Position numbers and translations under genes: made by a program
From: Pseudomonas hunanensis
GTDB taxonomy: Bacteria; Pseudomonadota; Gammaproteobacteria; Pseudomonadales; Pseudomonadaceae
Assembly: GCF_013393325.1 (NCBI RefSeq)
Contig: NZ_QJRC01000095.1
Location: 744,001-808,000, forward strand
DNA: 64,000 nt
Direction: 5' to 3'
Part shown: piece by piece, positions 16,767-26,965 of the stretch
Position numbering within the stretch: the first letter of the stretch is position 1
Layout: each line of letters opens with the position of its first letter
Notes under the pieces: model-generated
Told to the model about the DNA's origin: nothing
What the model saw: only the letters and a program-made list of their open reading frames with translations
Database searches by the model: none

Positions 16767-17696
16767 ATGATCGATTTACGCCACCTGCGAACCCTCCACG
16801 CGCTGCGTGAAACCGACAGCCTGCACGAGGCCGCCGAGCGCCTGCACCTGACCCAATCAGCCCTGTCGCACCAGTTCCGCGATATGGAGGAGCGCATCGG
16901 CATGCCGTTGTTCGTGCGCAAATCCAGGCCGGTGCGCTTCACCAGTGCCGGGCTGAAGCTGCTGCAGTTGGCCGATCAGGTACTGCCGCAGATCCGCAGC
17001 ACCGAACGGGACCTGGGCAAACTGGCCGGGGGCTCCGCCGGGCGCTTGCACATCGCCATCGAATGCCACAGCTGCTACCAGTGGCTGATGCCTTCGGTGG
17101 ATGAGTTCCGTGGCGCCTGGCCAGAGGTAGAGCTGGACCTCGCTTCCGGTTTTTCCTTCGCGCCGCTGCCGGCCCTGGAGCGCGGGGACCTGGACCTGGT
17201 GGTAACCTCCGACCCGGTGACCCTGCCGGGTATCAGCTACGTGCCGTTGTTCGGCTACGAGGCGCTGCTGGCCATCGACAACCATCACGTCATGCGCCAC
17301 AAGCCTTACCTTGAGCCCGCCGATATTGCCAGCCAGACACTGATCACCTACCCGATCGAACGCAGCCGCCTGGACATCTTCACCCGCTTCCTCGACCCCG
17401 CCGACGTCGAACCCGCACAGGTGCGCACCTCTGAACTGACCGTGATGATGATGCAACTGGTGGCCTCCGGGCGCGGCGTTTGCTGCCTGCCCAACTGGGC
17501 AGTGCATGAGTACAGCTCACGCGGCTATGTCACCGCCAAGCGCCTCGGCGAACACGGCTTGCAGGCAAACCTCTACGCAGCGCTGCGCAGCGACATGCTG
17601 GAAGTACCCTACGTGAGTGATTTTCTGCTCACGGCCAAGGACATCTCCTTCACCACGCTGGCGGGTGTCAGCGTGGCTTCAGGCCCGGTCCTCTGA
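16767..17696 (+). CDS. metR: MetR-like LysR regulator of methionine synthesis
   Basis: A 309-residue LysR regulator with the MetR N-terminus: M-I-D-L-R-H-L-R-T-L-H-A-L followed by an HTH with L-T-Q-S-A-L-S-H-Q. The effector domain is full length. In enterics MetR activates met genes with homocysteine as coactivator through TGAA-N5-TTCA. It lies ~100 bases behind the flavin reductase gene on the same strand, and the mesX promoter carries an exact MetR box, so it is the probable activator of this cluster. No strong ribosome site precedes the ATG. Confidence 0.88.
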   Translation: MIDLRHLRTLHALRETDSLHEAAERLHLTQSALSHQFRDMEERIGMPLFVRKSRPVRFTSAGLKLLQLADQVLPQIRSTERDLGKLAGGSAGRLHIAIECHSCYQWLMPSVDEFRGAWPEVELDLASGFSFAPLPALERGDLDLVVTSDPVTLPGISYVPLFGYEALLAIDNHHVMRHKPYLEPADIASQTLITYPIERSRLDIFTRFLDPADVEPAQVRTSELTVMMMQLVASGRGVCCLPNWAVHEYSSRGYVTAKRLGEHGLQANLYAALRSDMLEVPYVSDFLLTAKDISFTTLAGVSVASGPVL

Positions 17697-17702
17697 AAGA
17701 AA

Positions 17703-17735
17703 GTTGGGCAGCCGTTTCATCCCCCGCTGCCCAAC
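17703..17735. terminator. Bidirectional terminator between metR and lipA
   Basis: Perfect 10-base arms GTTGGGCAGC and GCTGCCCAAC with a 13-base loop, between the convergent metR and lipA genes. On the minus strand it is followed by a T-rich run (ACTTTCTTTC), which makes it a good terminator for the gcv-glyA-lipA operon. Confidence 0.8.
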
Positions 17736-17741
17736 CCACGC

Positions 17742-18716
17742 TTACACAGCCTGCGCCTGTCGGTCCGCATGGTAGGACGAGCGCACCAATGGCCCGGAAG
17801 CTACATTCCTGAAACCCATCGCCAACGCTTGCTCGGCAAACCAGGCGAACGTGTCCGGGTGGACGAAGCGCTGCACCGGCAAATGACTGCGCGAAGGTTG
17901 CAGGTACTGCCCCAAGGTCAACATGTCGACCTGATGCTCGCGCAGGCGCTGCATCACTTCGAGCACCTCGGCATCGGTTTCGCCCAGGCCAAGCATAAGC
18001 CCTGACTTGGTCGGCACCGTGGGTACACGTTGCTTGAAGCGCTCCAGCAGGTCCAGCGACCACTCGAAGTCCGAGCCCGGACGTGCCGCCTTGTACAAGC
18101 GTGGCACGGTCTCGAGGTTGTGGTTGAACACATCCGGTGGTTGCTGCTCGGTGATCGCCAGCGCCACGTCCATGCGCCCACGGTAATCCGGCACCAGGGT
18201 TTCCAGTTGGATGCCCGGCGACAATGCGCGGATCTCGCGCAGGCAATCGACAAAGTGCTGGGCACCACCGTCACGCAGGTCGTCGCGGTCTACCGAGGTG
18301 ATGACCACGTATTTCAAGCGCAGGTCAGCAATGGCGATGGCCAGGTTCTTCGGCTCGTCGACGTTGAGCGGCTTGGGCCGACCATGGCCGACATCGCAGA
18401 ACGGACAACGCCGGGTGCAGATGTCGCCCATGATCATGAACGTCGCCGTACCGCCAGAAAAGCACTCGCCCAGGTTCGGGCAGGCGGCTTCCTCGCACAC
18501 ACTGTGCAACTTGTGCTTGCGCAGCAGGGCCTTGACCCGCGCCACCTCCGGTGTAGTGGGAATCGCCACGCGGATCCAGTCGGGTTTGCGGGGTACATCT
18601 TCGGTGGGGAGGATTTTCACCGGGATACGCGCCACTTTCTCGGCACCGCGCAGTTTCACCCCGGCCTGCAGCGGCTGGGGACGCGGTGGGCTGTGTTGCA
18701 GTTGTTCGGTTGACAT
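17742..18716 (-). CDS. lipA: Lipoyl synthase (gcv-linked copy)
   Basis: A 324-residue radical SAM enzyme inserting two sulfurs into octanoyl groups on lipoyl domains. Both iron-sulfur sites are complete: auxiliary cluster C74-x4-C79-x5-C85 and radical SAM motif C100-x3-C104-x2-C107. It is the last gene of gcvH-gcvP-glyA-lipA, 34 bases after glyA, so it is probably a second copy dedicated to lipoylating GcvH under glycine induction, the housekeeping lipA usually lying with lipB elsewhere. The terminator follows at 17703-17735. Confidence 0.95.
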   Translation of the reverse strand: MSTEQLQHSPPRPQPLQAGVKLRGAEKVARIPVKILPTEDVPRKPDWIRVAIPTTPEVARVKALLRKHKLHSVCEEAACPNLGECFSGGTATFMIMGDICTRRCPFCDVGHGRPKPLNVDEPKNLAIAIADLRLKYVVITSVDRDDLRDGGAQHFVDCLREIRALSPGIQLETLVPDYRGRMDVALAITEQQPPDVFNHNLETVPRLYKAARPGSDFEWSLDLLERFKQRVPTVPTKSGLMLGLGETDAEVLEVMQRLREHQVDMLTLGQYLQPSRSHLPVQRFVHPDTFAWFAEQALAMGFRNVASGPLVRSSYHADRQAQAV

Positions 18717-18750
18717 GGCTGGCTCCTGGCCTGCGATTCAGGTGTTGGGC

Positions 18751-20004
18751 TCAGGCCGGATAAACCGGGAACAACTTGCACAGTTCGCCCACCTGCCCCG
18801 CCACATGGGCCTCGACATCGGCATCACCAAGGTGGTCGAGGATGTCGCAGATCCAGGTCGCCAGGGCCCGGCATTCCGCTTCCTTGAAACCACGGGTCGT
18901 TACCGCCGGGGTGCCAATGCGCAGGCCCGACGTCACGAACGGCGACTGTGGGTCATTAGGCACGGCGTTCTTGTTCACCGTGATGTGCGCCCGGCCCAGC
19001 GCGGCGTCGGCGTCCTTGCCGGTGATGCCCTGGCGGATCAGGCTAAGCAGGAACAGGTGGTTGTCGGTGCCCCCGGAAACCACGTCGAAGCCCCGCTGCA
19101 TGAAGACTTGCGCCATGGCCTGTGCGTTGTTGACGACCTGGCGCTGGTAGTCCTTGAAACCAGGTTCCAGGGCCTCCTTGAAGCACACCGCCTTGGCTGC
19201 GATCACATGCATCAGCGGCCCACCCTGCCCGCCTGGGAACACCGCCGAATTGAGCTTTTTCTCAAGCTCCGGGTCCGCCTTGGCCAGAATCAAGCCACCC
19301 CGTGGCCCGCGCAGGGTCTTGTGGGTGGTGGTGGTGACCACATCGGCATAAGGCAGCGGATTGGGGTACAGGCCTGCCGCCACCAAGCCGGCGACGTGGG
19401 CCATGTCAACGAACAGGTAGGCCCCGACCTTGTCGGCGATCTGCCGGAAACGCGGGAAGTCGAGGGTTTTCGAATAGGCCGAGAAGCCTGCCACGATCAT
19501 CTTCGGCTGGTGCTCGACGGCCAGGCGCTCAACCTCGTCGTAGTCGATCAAGCCGTTGGCATCGATGCCGTATTGCACAGCGTTGTACAGCTTGCCCGAA
19601 GCCGACACCTTGGCGCCGTGGGTCAAGTGGCCGCCGTGCGCCAGGCTCATGCCCAGCAGGGTATCCCCGGCCTGCAGCAAGGCCAGGTAGACCGCAGCGT
19701 TGGCCTGCGAGCCTGAGTGCGGCTGGACGTTGGCGTAACCCGCGCCGAACAGTTGCCTGGCACGCTCGATGGCCAGTTGCTCGACCACGTCGACATGCTC
19801 GCAGCCACCGTAATAGCGCTTGCCTGGGTAGCCTTCGGCGTACTTGTTGGTCAGTTCGGTACCTTGGGCCTGCATCACCTGCGGGCTGGTGTAGTTTTCC
19901 GAGGCGATCAGCTCGATGTGGTCTTCCTGGCGTTGCACTTCGCGGCGAATGGCCTCGGACAGCGCAGGGTCGAAGTCAGACAGGGTCAGGCTTTTATGGA
20001 ACAT
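18751..20004 (-). CDS. glyA: Serine hydroxymethyltransferase
   Basis: A 417-residue PLP enzyme interconverting glycine plus methylene-tetrahydrofolate and serine. The PLP lysine lies in T-T-T-T-H-K-T-L-R-G-P-R-G-G, and the substrate strand L-I-A-S-E-N-Y is at residues 33-39. Full family length. It is co-transcribed between gcvP (32 bases upstream) and lipA, so it links glycine cleavage to serine formation. Pseudomonas genomes usually carry another glyA; this is the glycine-inducible copy by context. Confidence 0.96.
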   Translation of the reverse strand: MFHKSLTLSDFDPALSEAIRREVQRQEDHIELIASENYTSPQVMQAQGTELTNKYAEGYPGKRYYGGCEHVDVVEQLAIERARQLFGAGYANVQPHSGSQANAAVYLALLQAGDTLLGMSLAHGGHLTHGAKVSASGKLYNAVQYGIDANGLIDYDEVERLAVEHQPKMIVAGFSAYSKTLDFPRFRQIADKVGAYLFVDMAHVAGLVAAGLYPNPLPYADVVTTTTHKTLRGPRGGLILAKADPELEKKLNSAVFPGGQGGPLMHVIAAKAVCFKEALEPGFKDYQRQVVNNAQAMAQVFMQRGFDVVSGGTDNHLFLLSLIRQGITGKDADAALGRAHITVNKNAVPNDPQSPFVTSGLRIGTPAVTTRGFKEAECRALATWICDILDHLGDADVEAHVAGQVGELCKLFPVYPA

Positions 20005-20036
20005 GGGGGTGATTCCTTTTGGTTAGATCGGCAAGT

Positions 20037-22907
20037 TCAGGCGTCTTGATAACTCGACAGCGGCGGGCAGGCGCAGGCCAGGTTGCGGTCGCCGTAGACG
20101 TTGTCCACGCGCCCCACGGGCGGCCAGTATTTGCTTTCGCGCAGGTCGGCAAGCGGGTACACCGCCAGCTCCCGGCTATAGCGGTGCGGCCATTCGCCCG
20201 CCAGCTCGCTGGCGGTATGCGGGGCGTTCTTCAATGGGTTGTCGAGTGCGTCCAGCGTGCCGTTTTCCACCGCACGGATTTCTTCGCGGATGCAGATCAT
20301 CGCGGCGCAGAAGCGGTCCAGCTCCTCTTTCGACTCGCTCTCGGTCGGTTCGACCATCAGCGTGCCGGCTACCGGAAACGACATGGTCGGGGCATGGAAA
20401 CCAAAATCGATCAGCCGTTTGGCTACGTCCTCGACGCCAATGCCGCTGCTGTCCTTGAGCGGGCGCAGGTCGAGGATGCATTCGTGGGCCACCAGGCCGT
20501 TGTCGCCGGTGTACAGCACCGGGTAATGCTCCTCCAGGCGCCGGGCAATGTAATTGGCACTCAGGATCGCCAGCTGCGAGGCACGCTTGAGCCCTGCCCC
20601 GCCCATCATGCGGATGTACATCCAGGTGATCGGCAGGATACTGGCGCTGCCATACGGCGCCGCACTGACCGCGCCCTGCTGCTTCTGCAAATGGCCATGC
20701 CCCGGCAGGAACGGTGCCAGATGCGCCTTGACCCCGATCGGACCAACCCCAGGGCCACCGCCCCCATGGGGAATACAAAAGGTCTTGTGCAGGTTCAGGT
20801 GCGACACGTCGCCACCGAATTTGCCCGGTGCACACAGGCCAACCATGGCATTCATGTTGGCGCCATCCAGGTAAACCTGGCCGCCGTGTGCATGAATGAT
20901 GTCGCAGATGCGCGTGATGCCGTCTTCGAACACGCCGTGGGTCGAGGGATAGGTAATCATCAAGGCCGCCAGCGTGTCTGTGTGCTGCTCGGCCTTGCGC
21001 TGCAGGTCGTCGATATCGACGTTGCCACGCGCGTCGCAGTTGACCACCACCACCCGCATGCCGGCCATCTGCGCCGTGGCCGGGTTGGTGCCATGGGCTG
21101 ACGATGGAATCAGGCACACATCGCGCCCCGCCTGGCCACGGCTGGCGTGGTAGGCGCGAATGGCCAGCAGGCCAGCGTACTCGCCCTGGGACCCTGCGTT
21201 GGGTTGCAGCGACATGGCGTCATAACCGGTGGCCGCACACAGCATGGCTTCGAGCTCATCGGTCAACTGGCGGTAGCCCAGCGCTTGCTCGGCCGGGGCG
21301 AACGGGTGCTGGGCGGCGAACTCGGGCCAGGTGATCGGGATCATCTCGCTGGCCGCATTGAGCTTCATGGTGCACGACCCCAAGGCAATCATGCTGCGGT
21401 CCAGGGCCAGGTCTTTGTCACCCAGGCGCCGCAGGTAGCGCATCAGCTCGGTTTCCGAGTGGTAACGGTTGAACACCGGGTGTTGCAGGAATGGCGTAGC
21501 GCGCAGCAACGCCAGCGGCAGGCAGTCGGTGCCGTCGGCCGCCAGGGCGGCGTAATCCGGCAGCGTTTGCCCGGCCACCGCAAACACCTGCCACAGCGCC
21601 TCGACGCTGTCTTGCTCACAGGTTTCATCCAGTGAAAGGCCGACCCGCACCGAGTCGATCGGACGCAGGTTCAGTCTTGCGCTTTTAGCCGCGGCAAGCA
21701 CATCGGCCACTGGCCCTGCAGTCACCACGGTAAAGGTGTCGAAGAAATGCGCCTGCTCCACACGATGCCCAAGCTGACGCAGCCCCTGCACCAGGATCGT
21801 GGTCAGGCGATGCACACGCCGGGCGATCTGGCTCAAGCCCTGAGGGCCGTGATACACCGCATACATGCTGGCGATGTTGGCCAGCAGTACCTGCGCGGTG
21901 CAGATGTTGCTGGTGGCCTTCTCGCGGCGGATGTGTTGCTCGCGGGTTTGCATGGCCAGGCGCAATGCCGGCTTGCCGAAGCGGTCGATGGATACCCCGA
22001 CCAGCCGGCCAGGCATGTCGCGCTTGAACGCGTCACGGGTTGCAAAATAGGCCGCATGCGGGCCGCCGAAACCCAGCGGCACACCGAAGCGCTGGGCGCT
22101 GCCGATGACCACGTCGGCACCCAGCGCTCCCGGCGGGGTCAGCAACGTCAGTGCCAGCAGGTCTGCGCACACCGAAACCAGTGCGCCATCGGCATGGGCG
22201 CGCTGGATCAAGGCACGATGATCGACAATTTCGCCGGTACTGGCCGGGTACTGCAGCAGCAGGCCGAAATAGCCGTCGAGCGGCTGGCCATCCAGGGCCG
22301 CCTCGTCACCGATGACCACGTCGATCCCCAGTGGCTGGGCACGGGTACGCAACACATCGAGGGTTTGCGGGTGGCAATGACGGGAAGCAAAAAACGCCGG
22401 CGCCTTGTTTTTTGCCAGGCGCTTGCAGAAGGTCATGGCCTCGGCGGCAGCCGTGGCTTCATCGAGCAATGAGGCGTTGGCGATTTCCATCCCGCTCAGG
22501 TCGCTGACCAGGGTCTGAAAGTTCAGCAGCGCTTCCAGGCGCCCTTGGGAGATTTCTGGCTGATAGGGCGTATACGCGGTGTACCAGGCCGGGTTTTCCA
22601 GCAGGTTGCGCAAGATCGGTGTCGGGGTATGGCAGGGGTAATAACCCTGGCCGATATGGTTGCGGTACAGCTGGTTGTTGGCAGCAACGGCCTTGAGCGC
22701 GGCCAAGGCCTCTGCTTCGCCCAGCCCTGGGGTCAGCACGAGCACATTGCTGCCCTTGATGCTGGCAGGGATGACGCTGTCGATCAGCGCGTCGAGCGAT
22801 TCATGGCCGGTCAGCGCCAACATGGCCGCGATATCGTCTTCGCGCGGGCCAATGTGGCGGGCGACGAACTCATTATCGGTGCCCAGCGGGATGCGCGGTT
22901 TGTTCAT
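20037..22907 (-). CDS. gcvP: Glycine decarboxylase GcvP (P-protein)
   Basis: A 956-residue PLP-dependent glycine dehydrogenase, full length with both homologous halves fused. The PLP lysine is in H-L-N-L-H-K-T-F-C-I-P-H-G-G-G-G-P-G in the C-terminal half; the N-terminal signature F-V-A-R-H-I-G-P is intact. The ATG at 22907 follows GGGGTGG; a GTG nine bases upstream is the alternative. It decarboxylates glycine and passes the aminomethyl group to lipoyl-GcvH, encoded just upstream (15-base gap). gcvT is not in this operon. Confidence 0.96.
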   Translation of the reverse strand: MNKPRIPLGTDNEFVARHIGPREDDIAAMLALTGHESLDALIDSVIPASIKGSNVLVLTPGLGEAEALAALKAVAANNQLYRNHIGQGYYPCHTPTPILRNLLENPAWYTAYTPYQPEISQGRLEALLNFQTLVSDLSGMEIANASLLDEATAAAEAMTFCKRLAKNKAPAFFASRHCHPQTLDVLRTRAQPLGIDVVIGDEAALDGQPLDGYFGLLLQYPASTGEIVDHRALIQRAHADGALVSVCADLLALTLLTPPGALGADVVIGSAQRFGVPLGFGGPHAAYFATRDAFKRDMPGRLVGVSIDRFGKPALRLAMQTREQHIRREKATSNICTAQVLLANIASMYAVYHGPQGLSQIARRVHRLTTILVQGLRQLGHRVEQAHFFDTFTVVTAGPVADVLAAAKSARLNLRPIDSVRVGLSLDETCEQDSVEALWQVFAVAGQTLPDYAALAADGTDCLPLALLRATPFLQHPVFNRYHSETELMRYLRRLGDKDLALDRSMIALGSCTMKLNAASEMIPITWPEFAAQHPFAPAEQALGYRQLTDELEAMLCAATGYDAMSLQPNAGSQGEYAGLLAIRAYHASRGQAGRDVCLIPSSAHGTNPATAQMAGMRVVVVNCDARGNVDIDDLQRKAEQHTDTLAALMITYPSTHGVFEDGITRICDIIHAHGGQVYLDGANMNAMVGLCAPGKFGGDVSHLNLHKTFCIPHGGGGPGVGPIGVKAHLAPFLPGHGHLQKQQGAVSAAPYGSASILPITWMYIRMMGGAGLKRASQLAILSANYIARRLEEHYPVLYTGDNGLVAHECILDLRPLKDSSGIGVEDVAKRLIDFGFHAPTMSFPVAGTLMVEPTESESKEELDRFCAAMICIREEIRAVENGTLDALDNPLKNAPHTASELAGEWPHRYSRELAVYPLADLRESKYWPPVGRVDNVYGDRNLACACPPLSSYQDA

Positions 22908-22922
22908 GGCTGCCACCCCGGC

Positions 22923-23300
22923 TCAGGCGTTTTCGGCCAGGAAACGGTCATAGCCGTCCTGGTCCATCAGGCTATCGAGGTCGCCAGGGTTGCTGGCCTG
23001 GATGCGGAAGAACCAGCCGTCCTGCATTGGCGAGGCGTTGACCAGCTCTGGGTCGTCGGCCAGCGCCTGGTTGACGGCCACCACGGTGCCGGTCAAAGGC
23101 ATGGTGATGTTGCTGGCGGCCTTCACCGACTCGAGCACCGCGACTTCATTGCCCTCGCCATACGCACCCGGCTCCGGCAGCTGTACGTACACCACGTCCC
23201 CCAAGGCCGCCTGGGCATAACTGGTAATACCGACGGTCAACTCGCCAGTCGCCTCCAGGCGCAGCCATTCGTGTTCGGGGGTAAAACGCAGAGTGCTCAT
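22923..23300 (-). CDS. gcvH: Glycine cleavage H protein
   Basis: A 125-residue lipoyl carrier. The lipoylated lysine is K60 in V-L-E-S-V-K-A-A-S, and the T-P-E-H-E-W-L opening is conserved. The start at 23300 follows AGAGGAC; longer readings enter the promoter region. It shuttles aminomethyl and reducing equivalents between GcvP, GcvT and lipoamide dehydrogenase. It is the first gene of the operon, 56 bases downstream of a strong sigma54 promoter. Confidence 0.96.
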   Translation of the reverse strand: MSTLRFTPEHEWLRLEATGELTVGITSYAQAALGDVVYVQLPEPGAYGEGNEVAVLESVKAASNITMPLTGTVVAVNQALADDPELVNASPMQDGWFFRIQASNPGDLDSLMDQDGYDRFLAENA

Positions 23301-23355
23301 GGATTGTCCTCTCTTGTTATTGGGTAGGCCCCTTCGCGGGGCTGCCGGATACCAG

Positions 23356-23371
23356 AGCAAGAGCAATGCCA
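23356..23371 (-). promoter_or_regulatory. Sigma54 promoter of gcvH operon
   Basis: On the minus strand TGGCAT-TGCTC-TTGCT matches the -24/-12 consensus TGGCAY-N5-TTGCW with correct GG to GC spacing. The transcription start should fall near 23345, about 45 bases before gcvH. A sigma54 activator gene (23561-25093) lies next to it. Confidence 0.85.
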
Positions 23372-23436
23372 ATCAGTATTTATTTATATTTATCAGGTGC
23401 TTATAAACGTATCGTAGTGTTTTCGCCCCCCTGCAG

Positions 23437-23454
23437 CGGAGCGTATTCGCTCCA
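23437..23454. promoter_or_regulatory. GcsR-type upstream activator site A
   Basis: 18-base imperfect palindrome CGGAGCG-TATT-CGCTCCA (7-N4-7), about 65 bases upstream of the -24 element. It shares the architecture I recall for P. aeruginosa GcsR sites (TGTAACG-N4-CGTTCCG). Confidence 0.7.
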
Positions 23455-23517
23455 CTGCCTGAGCCCTCTGCCTGCTTCTTTTGGGGCCGCCCATTGAATG
23501 CGCGCCTCACAGACAAA

Positions 23518-23554
23518 CGGAGCGCTATCGCTCCAGCGGAGCGCATTCGCACCG
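23518..23554. promoter_or_regulatory. GcsR-type upstream activator sites B and C
   Basis: Two near-identical 7-N4-7 palindromes in tandem: CGGAGCG-CTAT-CGCTCCA at 23518-23535 and CGGAGCG-CATT-CGCACCG at 23537-23554. Together with site A this gives three sites, the number described for GcsR in P. aeruginosa. They abut the 3' end of the regulator gene. Confidence 0.7.
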
Positions 23555-23560
23555 AGCCGG

Positions 23561-25093
<1,533 letters not shown>

Positions 25094-25135
25094 CAAAGCT
25101 CCTTATCCAAAGCCCTGCCTGGCAGAAAGACAACA

Positions 25136-25163
25136 GGGGGACAGCGCAATGGCGCCGTCCCCC
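25136..25163 (-). terminator. Terminator between cycA and gcsR
   Basis: Stem of GGGGGAC/GTCCCCC plus GCGC/GCGC with one mismatch and a 4-base loop, followed on the minus strand by a T-rich run (TGTTGTCTTTC). It separates cycA from gcsR transcription. Confidence 0.75.
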
Positions 25164-25187
25164 TTGGGCAAAACGTGAATGTGCCGA

Positions 25188-26618
25188 TCAATCGGCGTCG
25201 AACGACAACTGCGCGGTCTCCTGTTTCTTCTGCCGAATGGAGCGGTACGCCAGCCCCAGCACGGCAAACCACACCGGTACCAGGTACAAGGCCATGCGGG
25301 TATCGGCTTCCAGGGCCAGCAACGCCAGGATGAAGGCGAAGAACGCCAGGCACACCCGGCACATGAAGGTGCCGCCCGGCATCTTGTACTTCGACGCTTG
25401 GTGCAACGGGTCACGCTGCTTGCGGTACGCCAGGTACGACAGCAGGATGATCGACCAGACGAACATGAACAGCAGCGCCGACACCGTGGTGATGAGCGTG
25501 AAGGCATCGAGCATGTTCGGCACCAGGTAGATGACCAATGCCCCACCAGTCAGGCACACGCAGGAGAAGATCAGGCCATTGGAAGGCACGGCACGGCTGG
25601 ACAGTGCACTGACCTTGCCGGGCGCATCACCATCCACCGCCAGGCCATAGAGCATGCGGCTGGTGGAGAACACCCCGCTGTTGGCCGAGGACATGGCCGA
25701 GGTCAGCACCACGAAGTTGATGATGCCCGCAGCGGCGGGCAGGCCGGCCAGCACGAACAGTTCGACGAAGGGGCTCTTGTTGGCCACCACTTCGCGCCAG
25801 GGGGTCACGGCCATGATGGCGATGAGCGCCAGCACGTAGAAAACGATGATACGCACCGGAATCGAATTGATCGCCCGCGGCAGGTTGCGCTCCGGGTTCT
25901 TGGTTTCGGCCGCAGTGGTGCCAACCAGCTCGATGCCGACGAAGGCAAACACGGCGATCTGGAAGCCAGCGAAGAAGCCCATGGCGCCATGGGGGAACAT
26001 CCCCCCGTCGTTCCACAGGTTGGCCAGCGCGGCCGCATGCCCGGCCGGCGACTGGTACGCTGCCGCCACCATATAGAAGCCTGTGCAGACCAGGGCGCAA
26101 ATAGCCACGATCTTGATCATGGCAAACCAAAACTCCATTTCCCCGAACATCTTCACCGTCATCAGGTTCAGCGTGAGCAACAGGCCAACGCACGCCAGCG
26201 CCGGTATCCACAACGGCATGTCCGGGAACCAGAATTGGGTATAGGCAGAGATCGCAATCACGTCGGCAATACCGGTGACGATCCAGCAGAACCAGTAAGT
26301 CCAGCCCGTAAAGAAGCCTGCCCACGGCCCTAACAGGTCGGCGGAAAAATCGATGAACGACTTGTAATTCAAGTTGGACAGCAACAGCTCGCCCATTGCC
26401 CGCATGACGAAGAACAGCATGAAGCCGATGATCATGTAGACAAAGATGATGGAAGGCCCGGCAAGGCTGATGGTCTTGCCAGAGCCCATGAACAGGCCGG
26501 TGCCGATGGCACCGCCGATGGCGATCAGCTGGATATGGCGGTTGGACAGGTTGCGCTTGAGTTCGTGAGTATCGCCCTCAGGCGGGCAGTGACCGTGCGG
26601 CAAGTTATTCATTGTCAT
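25188..26618 (-). CDS. cycA: Glycine / D-alanine / D-serine permease (CycA type)
   Basis: A 476-residue amino acid permease of the APC superfamily with 12 helices. The signature I-A-I-G-G-A-I-G-T-G-L-F-M-G-S-G in helix 1 and M-G-E-L-L-L-S-N are typical; the N-terminal L-K-R-N-L-S-N-R-H-I-Q-L is the CycA form. It imports glycine and small D-amino acids by proton symport. A perfect sigma54 promoter and two GcsR-like sites lie upstream, and the gcv operon and its activator lie downstream, so glycine uptake appears co-regulated with glycine cleavage. Confidence 0.9.
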   Translation of the reverse strand: MTMNNLPHGHCPPEGDTHELKRNLSNRHIQLIAIGGAIGTGLFMGSGKTISLAGPSIIFVYMIIGFMLFFVMRAMGELLLSNLNYKSFIDFSADLLGPWAGFFTGWTYWFCWIVTGIADVIAISAYTQFWFPDMPLWIPALACVGLLLTLNLMTVKMFGEMEFWFAMIKIVAICALVCTGFYMVAAAYQSPAGHAAALANLWNDGGMFPHGAMGFFAGFQIAVFAFVGIELVGTTAAETKNPERNLPRAINSIPVRIIVFYVLALIAIMAVTPWREVVANKSPFVELFVLAGLPAAAGIINFVVLTSAMSSANSGVFSTSRMLYGLAVDGDAPGKVSALSSRAVPSNGLIFSCVCLTGGALVIYLVPNMLDAFTLITTVSALLFMFVWSIILLSYLAYRKQRDPLHQASKYKMPGGTFMCRVCLAFFAFILALLALEADTRMALYLVPVWFAVLGLAYRSIRQKKQETAQLSFDAD

Positions 26619-26712
26619 GTACCTTGCTAGTTTAATTGTTTTTATAACGTCACAAGTTCAACGCTCGAGACCGGATGAACAACTTTCAACGCCGATCGAG
26701 TGCAAGGTCGGG

Positions 26713-26728
26713 AGCAAGGTCTGTGCCA
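26713..26728 (-). promoter_or_regulatory. Sigma54 promoter of cycA
   Basis: On the minus strand TGGCACA-GACC-TTGCT is a perfect -24/-12 consensus. The start point should be near 26702, giving an ~84-base leader before cycA. Confidence 0.88.
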
Positions 26729-26779
26729 AGTGCAAATAGCGCTAGTTAGAGGGGGTTTATTGAGAGCACGGGTACTTCC

Positions 26780-26797
26780 TGTAAAGAAGTCACTCCA
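26780..26797. promoter_or_regulatory. GcsR-type site E upstream of cycA
   Basis: TGTAAAG-AAGT-CACTCCA, 7-N4-7, with one half close to the P. aeruginosa TGTAACG half-site and the other close to the TGGAGCG form seen at gcvH. It lies ~50 bases upstream of the -24 element. Confidence 0.55.
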
Positions 26798-26880
26798 TAT
26801 ATTCGTATCAATCAGGCGGTTTAACTGCCGGAGGCATCGGCAGCACTGCACTTGCCCGCCACGTATCGAAATCATTCCAA

Positions 26881-26898
26881 TGGAGCGTATTCACTCCA
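26881..26898. promoter_or_regulatory. GcsR-type site D upstream of cycA
   Basis: TGGAGCG-TATT-CACTCCA is almost identical to site A of the gcvH promoter (differences only at the first base and one base of the right half). It lies ~150 bases upstream of the cycA -24 element. Confidence 0.65.
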
Positions 26899-26917
26899 CA
26901 ATCATCGACTGGCCTCT

Positions 26918-26943
26918 GTGGAAGCGGCCTTGGCCGCTCCCAC
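26918..26943 (-). terminator. Hairpin after GMC dehydrogenase gene
   Basis: 12-base arms with one mismatch around a 2-base turn, 23 bases after the minus-strand stop at 26966. The core (GCGGCC/GGCCGC with flanking GTGG/CCAC) resembles a P. putida REP half. No T-run, so terminator function is only probable. Confidence 0.5.
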
Positions 26944-26965
26944 GTTGACCCCATCAAGCGGATAT

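Larger units (their letters stand above)
26619..26965. other. Regulatory region upstream of cycA
   Basis: No gene. It holds the cycA sigma54 promoter, two 18-base activator sites and, at the far end, a hairpin that follows the GMC dehydrogenase gene; all are annotated separately. Confidence 0.65.

Noticed and set aside
18211..19716. 501-codon open frame on the plus strand
   Set aside because: Antisense to lipA and glyA, with no recognisable domain and composition typical of a shadow frame.
23434..23554. Three short hairpins first read as terminators of the regulator gene
   Set aside because: They lack T-runs, share an 18-base 7-N4-7 form with a site upstream of cycA, and lie at enhancer distance from a sigma54 promoter, so activator sites explain them better.
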